This document shows, in pieces, positions 25,801 through 38,375 of a stretch of DNA of 64,000 nt. Below the pieces are notes generated by a model, which made no database searches, was not told the origin of the DNA, and worked only from the letters and a program-made list of their open reading frames with translations. Source of the stretch: Alentia gelatinosa (Eukaryota; Annelida; Polychaeta; Phyllodocida; Polynoidae); contig OX465579.1 of assembly GCA_950022655.1 (NCBI GenBank), positions 18,823,088-18,887,087 on the forward strand, given 5' to 3'. The position numbers were made by a program, and so were the translations under genes. The first letter of the stretch is position 1; each line of letters opens with the position of its first letter.

Positions 25801-26754
25801 GCCATGTTCCGGAAGTGTACAGCACTACACCAAATTGATAAGATGGCAGAAAACACATAGATATTTGCTTACGCGTGTATATCGATTTCTCATCTTTGTA
25901 TGAAAGTATTATTTTAAGAAGGTGTTACCCTATTGAGGCCATTATTTTACTCTGAGCGGTTGCATAAGATAGGAAATGTAAAGGCTCATTACCACCGTAC
26001 ACCCTCTTGTACTGGTATGAAAAATATTATTATTAACATACCACGCATATTGAAAAGACTACCCAAGTACACTTAACATCAAAGACAAACACAAAACCTG
26101 CGGAAGCGGTATGTCTTTAGAAACTAGTTCACTTAGAGGTATGAAAACATAGAAACATGTAATTTGCTATTTTTGTATACTCACGTGATTCTTCACCTTC
26201 GACAAGAAGTACGACAACTTGCGTTGACACTCCTTTATTTTCCGTTGTTGGCTAGTTACTCCATTGACACGTGCTGCATGTAGGGTACAAAGAGCATATT
26301 ATATACTCAACATGGAAGACAAGGCCAAACAGCAAAATAATCGGAAATGCTGATAAGAAAAATAATTTGTGTAATTATAGCTGAACACTGCATATATTGG
26401 CTTTGCCATTGTTTACCTCGTTTATGGTTTATCTAAGAAAGAAAACATTGCTTTCCAGGTCTAAGAAATATCATTATGGAGAAGGCATATTTAATTTTTT
26501 CGGTTAGCAAAATTTATGTTTTAATTGCTGAAACAGATAAGAAAATTCTACTTGTGGCTTAATAAACAGGTAACTTTAACAACGTAAACACGCCTACCAG
26601 TCACACGGGCCCAAGCGGCTTGACGCTGCCTGCGGCCGCCAGAAGGTCCCTGGAAAGACTTGCGTAAGTGCACCTTCTCATCGAGGGCCGCCTGAAGGAG
26701 GGCTTGCAGAGCATCCTCCTTCCAGAAGGGCCTCCTTTTTGTTTTGGGACCCAT
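22859..26754 (-). CDS. Myb/SANT-like DNA-binding protein of the Harbinger, H1
   Basis: Six exons on the - strand: 26754-26598, 26273-26185, 25741-25624, 24513-24076, 23563-23450 and 23193-22859. Phases agree; total 1251 nt (416 aa). The start MGPKTKRRPFW follows an in-frame upstream Met that I consider less likely. Residues 1-82 have the spaced Trp/Leu pattern of a trihelix Myb/SANT domain (FWKEDALQALL, AWARV, VNGV, IKECQRKL). A Ser/Asp/Glu-rich linker follows. The C-terminus has a highly charged helix (KADEKRRHEAIHERRHDEV, RLEERRL) typical of these proteins. In Harbinger systems the Myb-like protein binds the ends and helps import the transposase. The exon 5 donor (GTGGGT) is the weakest junction and was chosen to keep the frame open. 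Confidence 0.75.
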
Positions 26755-27399
26755 GATGTCGTTTAAATCTGTAAAATATATCATATGTTTATGTAGGGCC
26801 TTTTCAAATGCTTTACTAGTACTATAAGAGGCCTTGCTAAAGTTAAAACAGCGCTTTCACAGTGTATACAGATATATATTATAATAATCTATAAACATCT
26901 GCAGTTACTGACGTATGACACATAAACGTCCAAGCGCTGAACAATAAACATAGCACACACGCTAGTTTCCCACTTGTCACTACTCTTACCTCGGAGGAAT
27001 GCCCTTGTTTACAGTCTGACAAGGGGTCGGACAATAGACGTAGGGGACACTTTTACAAAGACGTAAGTAAACATATATAATAACGTCTTCCATGTCCATA
27101 GTTTTATAATTGATAAACGTTTCTCTTGCCTATTGCAGGAGACAGGGCCTGTAATGCATGAACATGCTTTCATGAAGCTAGAACAAGAAGGGCGATAATA
27201 GGCCGATCTAATGAAACACTATGTTTTGCGACTGTTTTCTTAAACATCCAAGATTTGACAACGGCATAGGAAGGCAAAAGGATACAAAGCAAGCTTTACT
27301 GGTACTAATAGAACCATGTAGGTGTTGTTATACCTACCTCTGCAGACGGCGCTGCGATGTGGTGGAATCTATCAACTGTCGATGGCCTCTACAAGTTAT

Positions 27400-27688
27400 G
27401 TTGTCTACACGTGTGTTGCGGACGAACCCATGTTGTTTACCGCAAGAGCATGCGTCACTTCCGCCCATTCAGCACGGACAGAGGCCAGCATAGCGACACC
27501 CTGTGCTCACTAAGAGCACTATGCCGTGAAATGGGAACGACAGTCAGCAGAGGCGACACTTTGTGCCACCTCAACAGCGACACCACTGATGAAACGCGAT
27601 TTTCAGCGTGCTACTGTTGGTGCCGCTATTACTGTCACTGTTGCGGTCCTACCTCTCGCTTTGAACCCCCCACTAGTGAAACAGCTCC
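27400..27688 (-). repeat. H1 right terminus with subterminal repeats
   Basis: Read on the - strand it begins GGAGCTGTTTCACTAG and continues with ACAGTGACAG, GCGTTTCATCAG and GTGTCGCTGTT words like those of the left end. The short open frames across it (27221-27692) are not supported as genes. A related solo end lies at 52092-52262. Confidence 0.65.
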
Positions 27689-27691
27689 CTG

Positions 27692-30600
27692 ATCTCTGAC
27701 CTCCCTACCTTCTGACCTTCTGACAACTTCCAAAATATTCTACCAGCTGCCCTCGCTATCTACCAACTTCCCTACATGCTGACCTGCCTACCTCCGACCT
27801 GCCTACCTTCTAACCTCCTTAGCTCCTTGCATGCTGACCTCCGGATCTTCTTACCTCCCTACCTCCCGACCTTAACTGCTGACCTTAGGAATTGTATCTG
27901 CCAATCTCCTGACCTGCTTCCCTGCAGACCTCCCTACCTTCCATCCTCCATACCTTACTACTTCTTGACCTTCTGACTTACTGCCCTCCCGACCTTCCGA
28001 CTTCCCTACCTCCGTCCTTCTGACCTCCCTTCGTCCGACCTCCATATCTCCAACCTCCTTAACTCCGGACATTTCAACCTCCCTAATTCCATACCTCTTG
28101 ACCTAATGACCTTCTGAGCTGCTGACCTTCCCTTCTCCCAACCCTGAACCTCCCTGCCCTGCTGACCTACCTACCTGCCAACCTCGTGACCTGCTGACCA
28201 TTAGACCTACTACCTGCCAACCTCCCAACACGTTGACATCCCTACCTCTGATGTCCTGACCTCCTGTTCTCAATATCCCTTGCCTCTTGACCTGCTGGCC
28301 TTCAGACCTCCAAACCTCCTGAGCTTCCTTCATGCTGACATATCCACCTCCTGACCTCCCTACCTGCTTAGCTCCAGACATTTTGACCTCCATACCTGAT
28401 AACCTTGTGACCTTCCTACAGGCTGATCTCCTGATGTCCCTGCCTGTTGACATGCTGACATCCTGACCTCCCTACCTGCTGACCTTCTGACATCCACAAC
28501 TTCCGTGAATTCTACCAGCTAACCTCACTACCTCCAAAACTCCCTGCCTCCTGACCTCCCAACCTTTCAACCTTCCTGCTGGCTGACCACCTGACCTGAC
28601 AACCCAACCTCCTTTAACTCCGAACCTCCCTAACTGCTGATCACTTACCTCCTGACCTCTCTACTTGCATAGCTGCCAACTTCTTGTTCTTCCAAACCTG
28701 CTGACCTTCCTAATTCCTACCTTCTGACCTGATCTTCTGACGATCCAACCTCCCTACCTCCTGAACTCCCCACATCCTTCCCTATATCCTACCTGCCTAA
28801 ACCCCTACTTCTGACGACCTCCCAATCTCCTGACCTTTTGACCTCCCTACCTACATCCTCCCATCCTCCATTCATGCTTCCCTCCCTACTTTATTACGAT
28901 CTTCTTACACTAATTACCTCCTGACCTCCCTACTTGCTACAATCATGACCTCCCTACCACCCTACCTTCCCACCGCCTGGCCTCCCTACTTACCGACCTC
29001 TGACTGCTCGACTTCCCTATCTTCTAACCTCAGACCTCAACCCTCCTGACCTTACCTGCCGACATCCCAATGTTCTGACCTCCTCACCAACCTTCCGACC
29101 TGCTGATATCCTAAACTCCCTAATTTGCTGACCTCCCTACCTCCCAACCTCCATACCTCTCTACCTTTTGACCTATTGAGCTTCAGACTTCCCTACCTTT
29201 CTTCCCTCCCGACCTTCCATAACTATTACCTCCTTACCTCTGGAAATTCTGACCCCCTAACTTTTGCCCTCTATAATTCCCTACCTCTCAACCTACTGAC
29301 CTTCCAACCTGCTAACCTTCCTATATCTACCACCCTACCTTTCCACCTCCTGACCTCCCTACTTACCGACCTCTGACCTCCCTAAATGCTGAACTCCCGA
29401 ACTCCAACCTTCTGATCTCACCATCCCCTGACCTGCTTATCACATTACCTCCTGACCGACCTTACCTTCCTACCTTCTGTGGGACCTCTTGACCTATCTA
29501 CCTTCCGACCTGCTGACCTCCTAAACCCCAGACCTTCCTACCTTCTGACCTCCATACCTCCCTTCCTCTTGACCTGCCGACCTTCCATCCTGCTGTCCTC
29601 CCTACCGCCCAACCTGCCTACCTTTAATCTCCTTACTTTCCCGACCTCCCTACCTCCTCCCAACCTCCTTATCACCAGACTTTCCAACCTCTCTACCTGC
29701 TGACCTTTCTACCTCCCTTTTTCCTGACCTCATTACCTCCTGATCTCCATACCTCCTGACTACCTCCCAACCTCTTTACCTACCAACCTTCCTACATGCT
29801 CACCTTCTGACCTCCCTACCTCAAACCTCCTTACCTCCAGATTCCAATCTCCCTACCTTCATAATTCCCTACCTCCCGACCGACTTTCCAACCTTAGACC
29901 TCCCTACCTCGGTCCTCCTTACATTGCGACCTCCTGACCATACCTATGTGCTGTCCTCCCCATATGTTTACCTATTGACCCCTATATATCAACCTGCCAA
30001 CATTCTTACCTCTCATCCTGCTGACCTCCCAACCTCCTGACCTACTAGTTGACCTACTTACCTCCGACCTGCCCACCCCTCGACCTTCCAATCTAACGTC
30101 CTACCTCCCGACCTTTCGACATCCCTACTTCCATACCTCCCTACCTATTGACCTCCCTATATGCCCACTTCCATATCCCTCTACCTCTTTACCTACTTGA
30201 CTTCAGACTTTGCTACCTCCCAACCTTCTCCCAGTCTCCCAACCTGCTGACCTCCCTACATACCAGCCTGTATACCTCCCTATCTCTTGACCTACTGATC
30301 TTCAGACTTACCTTCCTCCATCTTTTTACCTGCCAAACTTCCTACTTGCTGAACTTTCTTTCTCTTAACCTCCCCACCTCTTACCTCCTTACCTCCGGAT
30401 ATTTCGACCTCCTACTTCCGACCTCCATAACTCTTGACCTGTTGACCTCCCTACCTCAGTTCTCCTTACCTTTCGAACTCCTGAACTTACCTGCCGACCT
30501 CCCTATACCTTCCTATGTGCTGAACTTCCTACGTCTAACCTCCTAACCTCCAACCTCCTTACCTCCCGACCTCCATATCTTCCTACCTGTTGACCTACCT

Positions 30601-33600
30601 CTTGAGCTCCTGACTTACTTACATCCTGACATACGTATCTGCTAACCTGCCTACCTCCCAACATCCCAACCTCCCGCCCTTTCTACTTCCCAACCTTGCT
30701 ACCTCGCTACCTCCCGACCTACCTGCCTGCTGACCACCCTAACCACTGACCACCCTAACCACTGACCACCCTACCTTCTGACCTCCTTACCTCTTGACCT
30801 ACCAACCCTTTGACCTTCCAAGCTTCTGCACTGCTAACCTCGCAACCTCTTAACCTCTCACCCCTCTTACCTTCAGACCTCCCAACCTCGCTAACTGAAC
30901 TCCCTACCTTCCCTATTTGCTTACCTTGAGACCTCTTTAACTATCGACTTCCATGCCTCCTGAGCTTTCTACCTGCTGACATGCTGACCTCACATTTCAA
31001 CCTCCCTCTCTTGACCTGCTGACCTTCAGACCTGTCAACCTTCTTATCTCACGACCTTCCTACTGACTGACCTTCTGATGACCCTATCTTGGTCCTCCTT
31101 ACCTTCCAATCTACCAACCCCAGACCTCCCTACCTCGGTCCTCCTTACCTTTCGATCTCCTGATATCCCTACCTTGATCTACTGACCTTCAAACTCCCGA
31201 CCTCTGATCTCTCTACCTTCTGAGAACCTTACATCCCAACTTGCTGACCTCCCTACCTTCTACCTTATGACCTTTAGACCTCCCGACCTTCTGGCCAACC
31301 TGCTCACCTCCCTACCTTCCGACTCACGGACCTTCTTAACCTCTCACCTCCTTATCTCTAACCTCTTAACCTCACCACCTCCCTACCTCTGACCTTACCT
31401 TCTGACCTCCCGCTCTCCAGACTTCCTGACCTACCTGCTGACCTGCCAACCTCCCTATCTGCTGACCTGTCCTTCCAACATCTCTATGGCTGACATTCCT
31501 ATCTCCCTAAATCTGACCTCTTTAAATCCCGACCTCTGGACCTGGGATAGCTGGGTTCCCTACCTCACAACCTTCCTACTTCCTCCTACCCTCCCTACCT
31601 GCTGACCTTCCATCTTCCGACCTCCATACCTCTTGAGCTACCAAACTTCAAAGCTGCTGACCATACTACCTCCCAACCACCTTACAAATTGACCTCCCGA
31701 CCTCCCTAGCTGCCGACCTCCTCACCTCTGATCTCCTGATCTCTGACCTTCTCACCCTCCAATCTCCTGACATCCAGAGCTCCCAAAATTTTTACCTGCT
31801 GACCAGCCTACCTCCCAACATCCCTACCTGCCGACCTCGCTTCCTGCTGACCTCCTGACCTCTGACCCAACCTCTGACCTCCCTACCCCAATACCTTCCT
31901 CTCTTGATCTACCAAACTTCAACCTGGAAAACTCCAGACCTGCCTACCCCTCAACCTCCCAATCTGCTGACCTCCCTACTAGCGTACCTCACCTACTGAC
32001 CTGCATACATCTTGACCATCAGACCGATCGAACTCTGAACCTACTGACCTCCCTACCTCCAACCTGCCAATCTCCTAACTTCCGACCTTCGTACTTCGTT
32101 ACCTCCCAACCTCCTGACCTCCCTACCTTCTGACCTACCTTCTAAAGCTCCCTACCTCTTGACCTACCGACCTGCTGACCTCCCTACATACATACTTCTA
32201 ACCTCCTACCTAACGACCTTCCAACCGCTCTACCTCCGTCCTCCCATCCCCCATTCATGCTTACCTCCTTACTTAATTCCGATCTTCTTACACTAACTAC
32301 TGCTCTTGACCACCCTTGTGGTGTAAAAGAACCTTGAGAAAGTCTGGTAAGAACCTGTAATGGTTGACTAGAGTTAAATCAAACCAACCAACCGACCGAC
32401 TGACCTCCATAATTCCCTCTTGACCAACCGGGCTTCCAACCTACCTCAGTCCTCCTGACCTTCAAATCTCCTGACCTCCTACCTACATGCTGACCTCCCT
32501 ACGTTCCAATCTCCATACCTCCCTACCTGTTGACTTACTAACCTTCAGACTTCCCTACCTCCCAGCCTCCTCACCTGCCTACCTCTAACCTCCAGACATT
32601 CCGCCCGCCTGACCTTCAGACCTCTCTACCCTCTGACCTTCCAATATACTGACCTCCTTACTTCTTGACCTCCCTACCTTCCAACCCTCTACCTCCGTCC
32701 TCCCATCCCCCATTGATGCTTACCTTCCTACTTAATTCCGATCTTCTTACACTAATTACCTCCTGATCTCCCTACTTGCTACACTCCTGACCTCCATACC
32801 AGCCTACTTTCCTACCTTCCCACCTCCTGACCTCTGTACTTATTGACCTCTCTACGTGTTGACCTCCCTAGCTCCCACCTTCCTACCTCTGACCACCATA
32901 TCCCCCACCCTCTGGACATTCTTTACCTCCAGACCTCCTTATCACATTACCTCCCGACCAACATCCCTATCCCCCACTTCCAGACCTTCCTTTCTTTTTG
33001 ACTCCATACCTCTTGACCTATCTTCGGACCTGCTGATCTCGCCAACACCTACCTGTTCTCCCTACCTCTTCACCGCCCTAACCCTGAATCCCGACCTTCA
33101 TACCTGCCGACCTCCCTACATTCTTACCTCACCACCTGCTGACCTCATTACCTCCCGACCATACCTGCCGACTTCCCTACCTGCTGGCCTATCTACCTTC
33201 CGACCACCATACATCACTACCTCTTGATATATCAACCTCCCAACAACTTCTCGACCTGCTGACCTCCCTACCTTCTGACCTCTAGCCTCCCTTCACCTTG
33301 GCCTATCAACATTCCGATCTGCTGAGCCACCAACCTCCTTTACCTCCGAACCTCCCTAACTGCTGACCTCCTACCTCCTGAACTCTCTACCTGCCTAGCT
33401 GCCAACTTCTCAACCGCTAAACCTCTCGACCTCTTGACCTACTGGCCTCCCTTCTCACTAGCTTCCCTAACTACCCACTTCCTACCTCCCTAGCCCCCAA
33501 CCTTCCGACCTCCCCACCTTGAACTACCAACCTTCTGACCTCGCTACCTCCCAACCTTTATATCTACATCCTACATCTTTGCCTCCCTACCTTTCCACCT

Positions 33601-34733
33601 CCATACCTTCAGACTTCCCAACCTCCCGACCTTCAGACCTCTCGATCTGCTTACCTGCTGACCTTCCTACCGGCTGACCACCTGACTACTGGATCTGCTG
33701 ACCTCCAAACCTCCCTTCTTTCCATCCTCCATACCTTACAACGTTTTTTGCCTTTTCACTTCCCTACCTTCCTACCTCTCTACATGCTATCCGTGCTTCT
33801 TCGCTACCACATTACATCAACTTTGTTACCTCATTACCTTCCTACTTCCTGACCTCCCTACCTCCTTACCTCCCTTAATGCCGACCTTGTTACCACTCGA
33901 ACTTCTGACCTCCCTAGCTCCCTACCTACTGACCCCCCTACCTGTCCACCTCCATAACTCCCTACATCTTGAACTACTGACCTTCTGACCTGCTAACCTT
34001 CCTACCTCTCCCAACCTCAGACATCCTTGCCTCAGTCCTCCTTACCTTCCTGACTTTACCTGTCAACCTCCCTACCTCCCTATGTTCTGACATCCCTACT
34101 TCTAACCTCCCGATCTGTTGACCTGACCTTCCTATCTCCCAACCATAGACCTCCCTAACTTGGTCCTCCTTGCCTTCAGAACTCTTGACCTTACCTGCCG
34201 ACCTCCCTATACCTCCCTATGTGCTGAACTTACTACCTCTAACCTCCTGACCTTCAGACATTCCTACCTACTGACCTTCCAACATGCTGACCTCCCTACC
34301 TCTGACCTCCTTACTTCCTGACCTCCCTACCTGCTGACCTCGCTATCTCCAACCTGCCAACCTCCTTACTTCCGACCTCCTACATACTTACCTCCCAACC
34401 TCCCTACCTTCTGACCTCTGTAGCTTCCTACTTTTTGACATACCAACCTACTGACCTCCCTTACTAACAACCTCTCTAACTCTGACCTTCTTACACCCTG
34501 ACCTTCCGACTTCACTACATGCTAAACTCCCTACCTCCTTACCTTCAGATCTAACTACCTTTTACTTCTTTTCCCCTTGACCTCTCAACATCCCTACCTC
34601 CCTTCTTGTTGACCTCTAGACATCCCTGCCTGCTGACTTACTGCCCACTTAACCTCCCGCCTTTCATACCTTCCTACCTCCCAACCTTCCTCCCTCCAGA
34701 CCTCCCTTCCTGCTGAACTCCCTACCTACCACC
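27692..34733. repeat. Giant CCTACCTCC/CTGACCTCC satellite, right part
   Basis: Continuation of the 3240-9943 satellite, 7 kb, with the same G-poor + strand. The block 31091-31390 matches 7081-7380 closely, and 30285-31000 resembles 6053-6960. A unique insert of about 110 bp lies at 32290-32395. Open frames here (27776-27976, 29125-29376, 30148-30546, 32856-33227) are repeat artefacts. Confidence 0.9.
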
Positions 34734-34740
34734 CTCCATA

Positions 34741-36739
34741 TTGTTTGTTTGTTTGTGGTTTAACGTCCCAGGGGACCCTGAGGGTATATAGGGACTATCA
34801 ATGATTTAACTTTTCACTTTCATAGACTTATTTCAGTCAATTCTTTTCAATGTTTCAAATACTTTATATAAAATCAAAGAGATTTGTCTCTTTCAAAAAC
34901 ATGATGATATCTTTCTTTGGAATAGTTTCAAACAACATTTTCATGTTGTTACTGTTTTTCAAATGCTTTCTTCTATTCTCTTGTACCCTTTTACAGTTCA
35001 GCAGGATATGCTCGACAGTGATGGGTACATTGCATGCTTGGCATATTGGGGGATTTTCCCCTTTTAGGAGATATTCGTGTGTAAGTCTGGAGTGACCTAT
35101 TTTCAGACGGGTCAACTTCACCTGTTCACTACGACTTAATCCCCCACAGTTTCTCTTCCCATTCACAGTTGAGTGAATGGTATGTAGTTTGTTTCTTATT
35201 TGCTTGTTCCAGTCAGATTGCCATTTATTCATTGTCATTTCTCTTATTGGAGCTGTCATATCCGTGTGTGGAATTTTCACTGTACCGGGATGCAACTTCA
35301 GAGCTTTCTTTGCTGCTCTGTCTGCCTCTTCATTTCCATCAATTCCTATGTGGCTTGGTAGCCAGCATAGAACTATGTCTTTCCTTCTTTTCTTCAAAAT
35401 GGAAATCCTCTCTCGAACTTCTCTTACCAAAGGGTTTGTCGGAGAGTATTGGAGGATACTTTGAAGACATGACTTTGAGTCAGAATATATGATGAATTTA
35501 CGATGGTGTGAGACACCTGCCCAGTATAGGGCTTTCAGTATTGCACTGGTCTCTGCAGTGAAAATACTGGCCTGGCCAGGTAATGCAGCAGTCAGATTAC
35601 CATATGGTGTATGGACAGCAAAGCCCACTTTTTGTCCTTCTTTCGACCCATCAGTGTATATGGGAATGTACTCTTTGTGGTCCTTCTCTATCTTTTCCAG
35701 TTCAGTTTTGAACTGGAAAGTGCTAGTTTCACCTTTTTTGTTCTTACTTAGATCAAGAATAATCTCAGGTTTTTCCTCCAGCCAGGGAGGTGCACTTGAT
35801 GGAGTTAGCTCCCTCAGATCATTGAGAGGGAGGTTTGTTTTCTCCAAGAGACTTCTGATAGAAGTAGCATATGGTGAGGCTACTCTTGGTTTGTTCTCAA
35901 ATAGTCTCTGGTTATTCTTTTTGAATATTGTCTCATGTGTTGGGTTTCTCGAGTTTACCTTTGTCTTGATTGCATACTGTAGAGATAATGTCTCTCTACG
36001 GAGCTCAAGTGGTGGTATCAGAGCTTCTATTTCCAAACTCTTTTGGGGAGAGGTGCGGAATGCACCAAGACAAAGTCTAAGGCCTTGGTTCTGGATTGGT
36101 TTTAGTCTGTTCAGATAGCTTTTGCTGGCTGAGCCATACACTATGGATCCATAGTCTAATCTTGATTGAATGTAGGCTTTGTAGAGAGTGATCAAGATCT
36201 CTCTATCGGCCCCCCACCTTGTATGGCAGAGGACCTTCAGTAAATTCAGGGCTTTTTGACATTTTCTCCTCACATATTCTATGTGAGGTTTGAAAGATAG
36301 TTTGTCGTCAAAAATCATTCCCAGAAATTTCACCTCAGTTTTTACAGATATTTTGCTGTCGTGTAAGAGGAGGTTTGCTTCATGCTCACATCCCCTCTTT
36401 CTGCAGAAATGGACACACATGGTTTTGGTTTGGGAGAATCTGAAACCATTTTCAGTGGTCCATGTTTCCAAGTGATGTAGTGCTGTCTGTAGTTTTCTTT
36501 CCACTGTTGTCACGCTTTTAGATCTGTAGCACATGACAAAGTCATCAACGTACAGGCTGGCATTGACTTCAGAGGGCAGATTCTTGGTGATCTCATTTAT
36601 CTTTATGCCAAACAGAGTAACAGAAAGTACGCAGCCTTGAGGCACTCCCATTTCCTGGTCAACCCGATCAGAGGATGTTGTACCTACACGTACAGTTAAA
36701 ACCCTGTTGGCAAGGAAGTTTGAGATGAACTTAGTCATT
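34741..36739 (-). mobile_element. 5'-truncated I/Nimb-like LINE inserted in the satellite
   Basis: A 1999-bp insertion is flanked by a 7-bp duplication, CTCCATA (34734-34740 and 36740-36746). On the - strand it runs from the middle of a reverse transcriptase to a 3' UTR ending GTTAAACCAC then (AAAC)n. Truncation at the 5' end with a target duplication shows target-primed reverse transcription. The (ACAA)n tail is shared with the + strand copy ending near 41652. Confidence 0.85.
34864..36738 (-). pseudogene. LINE ORF2 C-terminal part: reverse transcriptase and RNase H
   Basis: One open frame of 624 codons, uninterrupted but lacking endonuclease and the first RT blocks. Visible are MGVPQGCVLS, the catalytic YVDD (in SLYVDDF) and the thumb region around LDYGSIVYGSA. 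An RNase H domain follows with Asp in IYTDGS, Glu in TAETSAIL, Asp in YSDSKS and His/Asp in LPSHIGIDGNEEAD. A Cys/His knuckle lies near the end (CQACNVPITVEHILLNC). RNase H after the RT places it in the I/Nimb/Ingi group of LINEs rather than Jockey. The open frame suggests a recent insertion, though it is dead on arrival through truncation. Confidence 0.85.
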
Positions 36740-36746
36740 CTCCATA

Positions 36747-36920
36747 CCTTCCTACTTCTTGACCTTCTGTCCTACTTCTTGACCTTCTGTCCTCCCTACC
36801 TTCAGATCTCCTTACCTCCATCCTCCCTACTTCTAACATCCTTATCTCCAAACCTCCTGACCTTCTGATCTCCCTACCTTCTGAACTCTTGACCTACCAA
36901 CCTGCTGACCTCCCACAACA
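36747..36920. repeat. Satellite stub after the LINE
   Basis: The same CCTACCTCC/CTGACCTCC words resume directly after the LINE and stop near 36920. Confidence 0.75.
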
Positions 36921-36999
36921 TACCTATGTTCCTTATTCTACCACAGGGCCTGCTGCTGCTTGCCATACCAACGGTTACCCACATTCAGTTTGCCCACTT

Positions 37000-37195
37000 T
37001 TGGCATGCCTTTGTTAGGCATGCCCTTGTTTGGCATGCCCTTGTTCAGCATGCCCTTGTTTGGCATGCCCTTGTTCGGCATGCCCTTGTTCAGCATGCCC
37101 ATTCTCAGAATGTAAATGCTGTACATGCCCATTCTCGGAAGGCCGCTGTTGCTGAGCATGCCCATGCATGGCATCTCCCTGTTCAGTATGCCCAT
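37000..37195. repeat. 15-bp minisatellite, GGCATGCCCTTGTTT
   Basis: About seven near-perfect units, then degenerate ones. Each contains the palindrome GGCATGCC or AGCATGC. Open frames on both strands through it (for example 36926-37201) give 5-residue peptide repeats and are not considered genes. Confidence 0.8.
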
Positions 37196-37202
37196 ATTTA
37201 GG

Positions 37203-37810
37203 TTGTGTCAAAAGAGACTTATATGGATTTTAATATGTTTTGCAGATTGACCTTGAACAATTAACTGTGACCTTGAGCTTGAAGGGAGGTCAAGTTGAAG
37301 AATGTATTGTGAACATTCTGTTTCTGCAAAAATACTATATAGATCTTTTGTTCGTGTTGTGTAAAAAAAATGTATCTGGAATTTTAACAAGTGTGGGAGA
37401 TTGACCTTGAAAAAATAACTTTGACCTTGACCTTGAAGGGAGGTCAAATTTCAAGAAAATTTAATCCTGAAAGTTCTGTTTCTGCAAAAAAATGATATAA
37501 ATCATTTGTTCAGGTTGTGTCAAGAGATTTATGTGGAATTTTAATAAGTTTTGCAGATTGACCTTGAACAAAAACTTTGACCTTGACCTTGAAGGGAGGT
37601 AAACTTTCAAGGAGATTGTATCCTGAACGTTCTGTTTCTGCAAACAAAATATATAGATCTTTTGTTTGGGTTGTGTCAAAAGAGATTTATCTGGAATTTT
37701 AACAAGTTTCGCAGATTGACCTTGAACAAATAACTTTTACCTTGACCCTGATGGAAGGTCAACTTTCAATAAGAACATCCTGAAGATTTGTTTCTGCCAA
37801 AACAATATAA
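37203..37810. repeat. Satellite with units of about 156 bp, four copies
   Basis: Units start at 37203, 37357, 37515 and 37671 (spacings 154, 158 and 156), each opening TTGTGTCAAAAGAGA or a variant. Each unit holds two or three TGACCTTGA words. The same word recurs at 38077-38096. Confidence 0.8.
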
Positions 37811-38150
37811 AGAAGCTCCCTTTATTTTTTCCTGACCTATGATAACATGACTGCTATGTTGTACCATTATATCTCATTCTAATCAAAATGATGTTACCAT
37901 GGAAACCAGAATAAAAACGTAAAATATGGTCTCTTAGCACTTAAATCAAGATTTTGTACGTTTTTCATATAAAAGAATAATTTGTAGCTTGTATTTATTA
38001 GATAACTCAATAAAACACCATAATTGCTTATTTTGGAGTCTCTCCATATTTTAGACTGACGTATTTAGCTTATCTGACCTTGAGTGACCTTGACAAAGGT
38101 ATTTACATAACAATTAAAAGAAACATAAAGAATTTGAAAAAGGTGTCCGT

Positions 38151-38229
38151 GCACCATATACCCCCATGCACCATTTACCCCCACGTCGTGCACCATTTAC
38201 CCCCACTTTGTGCACCATATACCCCCATT
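38151..38229. repeat. Short tandem array GCACCATWTACCCCCA
   Basis: Four units of about 17-22 bp directly upstream of the Crypton-like gene. Confidence 0.7.
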
Positions 38230-38375
38230 GGGGCTTATTTCCCAAATTAGGTCACGACCTCATTAATTATTTTTCTAGGTCATGACCTCATTAATTATGT
38301 ATCTAGGTCAACCGGAAGTGACCTAGTTCCGGGGTCACTCAAAAACTAGGTCGCACCCTACTACTTACGCCCAAA

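Larger units (their letters stand above)
9947..27688 (+). mobile_element. PIF/Harbinger DNA transposon H1, about 17.7 kb, complete
   Basis: The element is flanked by CTG on both sides (9944-9946 and 27689-27691), fitting the TWA/CWG 3-bp target duplication known for Harbinger. The terminal inverted repeat is GGAGCYGTTTCACTAG. Both ends carry dense subterminal motifs such as CGTTTCATCAG, GTGTCGCT and ACAGTGGCA. Inside are a + strand transposase (10190-18079) and three - strand genes (12275-15070, 19797-22555, 22859-26754). Typical Harbingers carry a transposase and a Myb-like gene in a few kb, so both the size and the two extra genes are unusual. It lies in a satellite whose higher-order blocks continue on both sides, which independently supports these borders. 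Confidence 0.85.

Noticed and set aside
27221..27692. Small genes at the right end of H1
   Set aside because: Overlapping frames across subterminal repeats and the TIR, without splice support.
35177..36118. + strand frames opposite the LINE RT
   Set aside because: Antisense shadows of a clear RT-RNase H frame.
36926..37201. Histidine-rich repeat protein
   Set aside because: Direct translation of a 15-bp minisatellite, open on both strands.
37203..37810. CRISPR-like array
   Set aside because: Whole units of about 156 bp are repeated, with no unique spacers; animal DNA.
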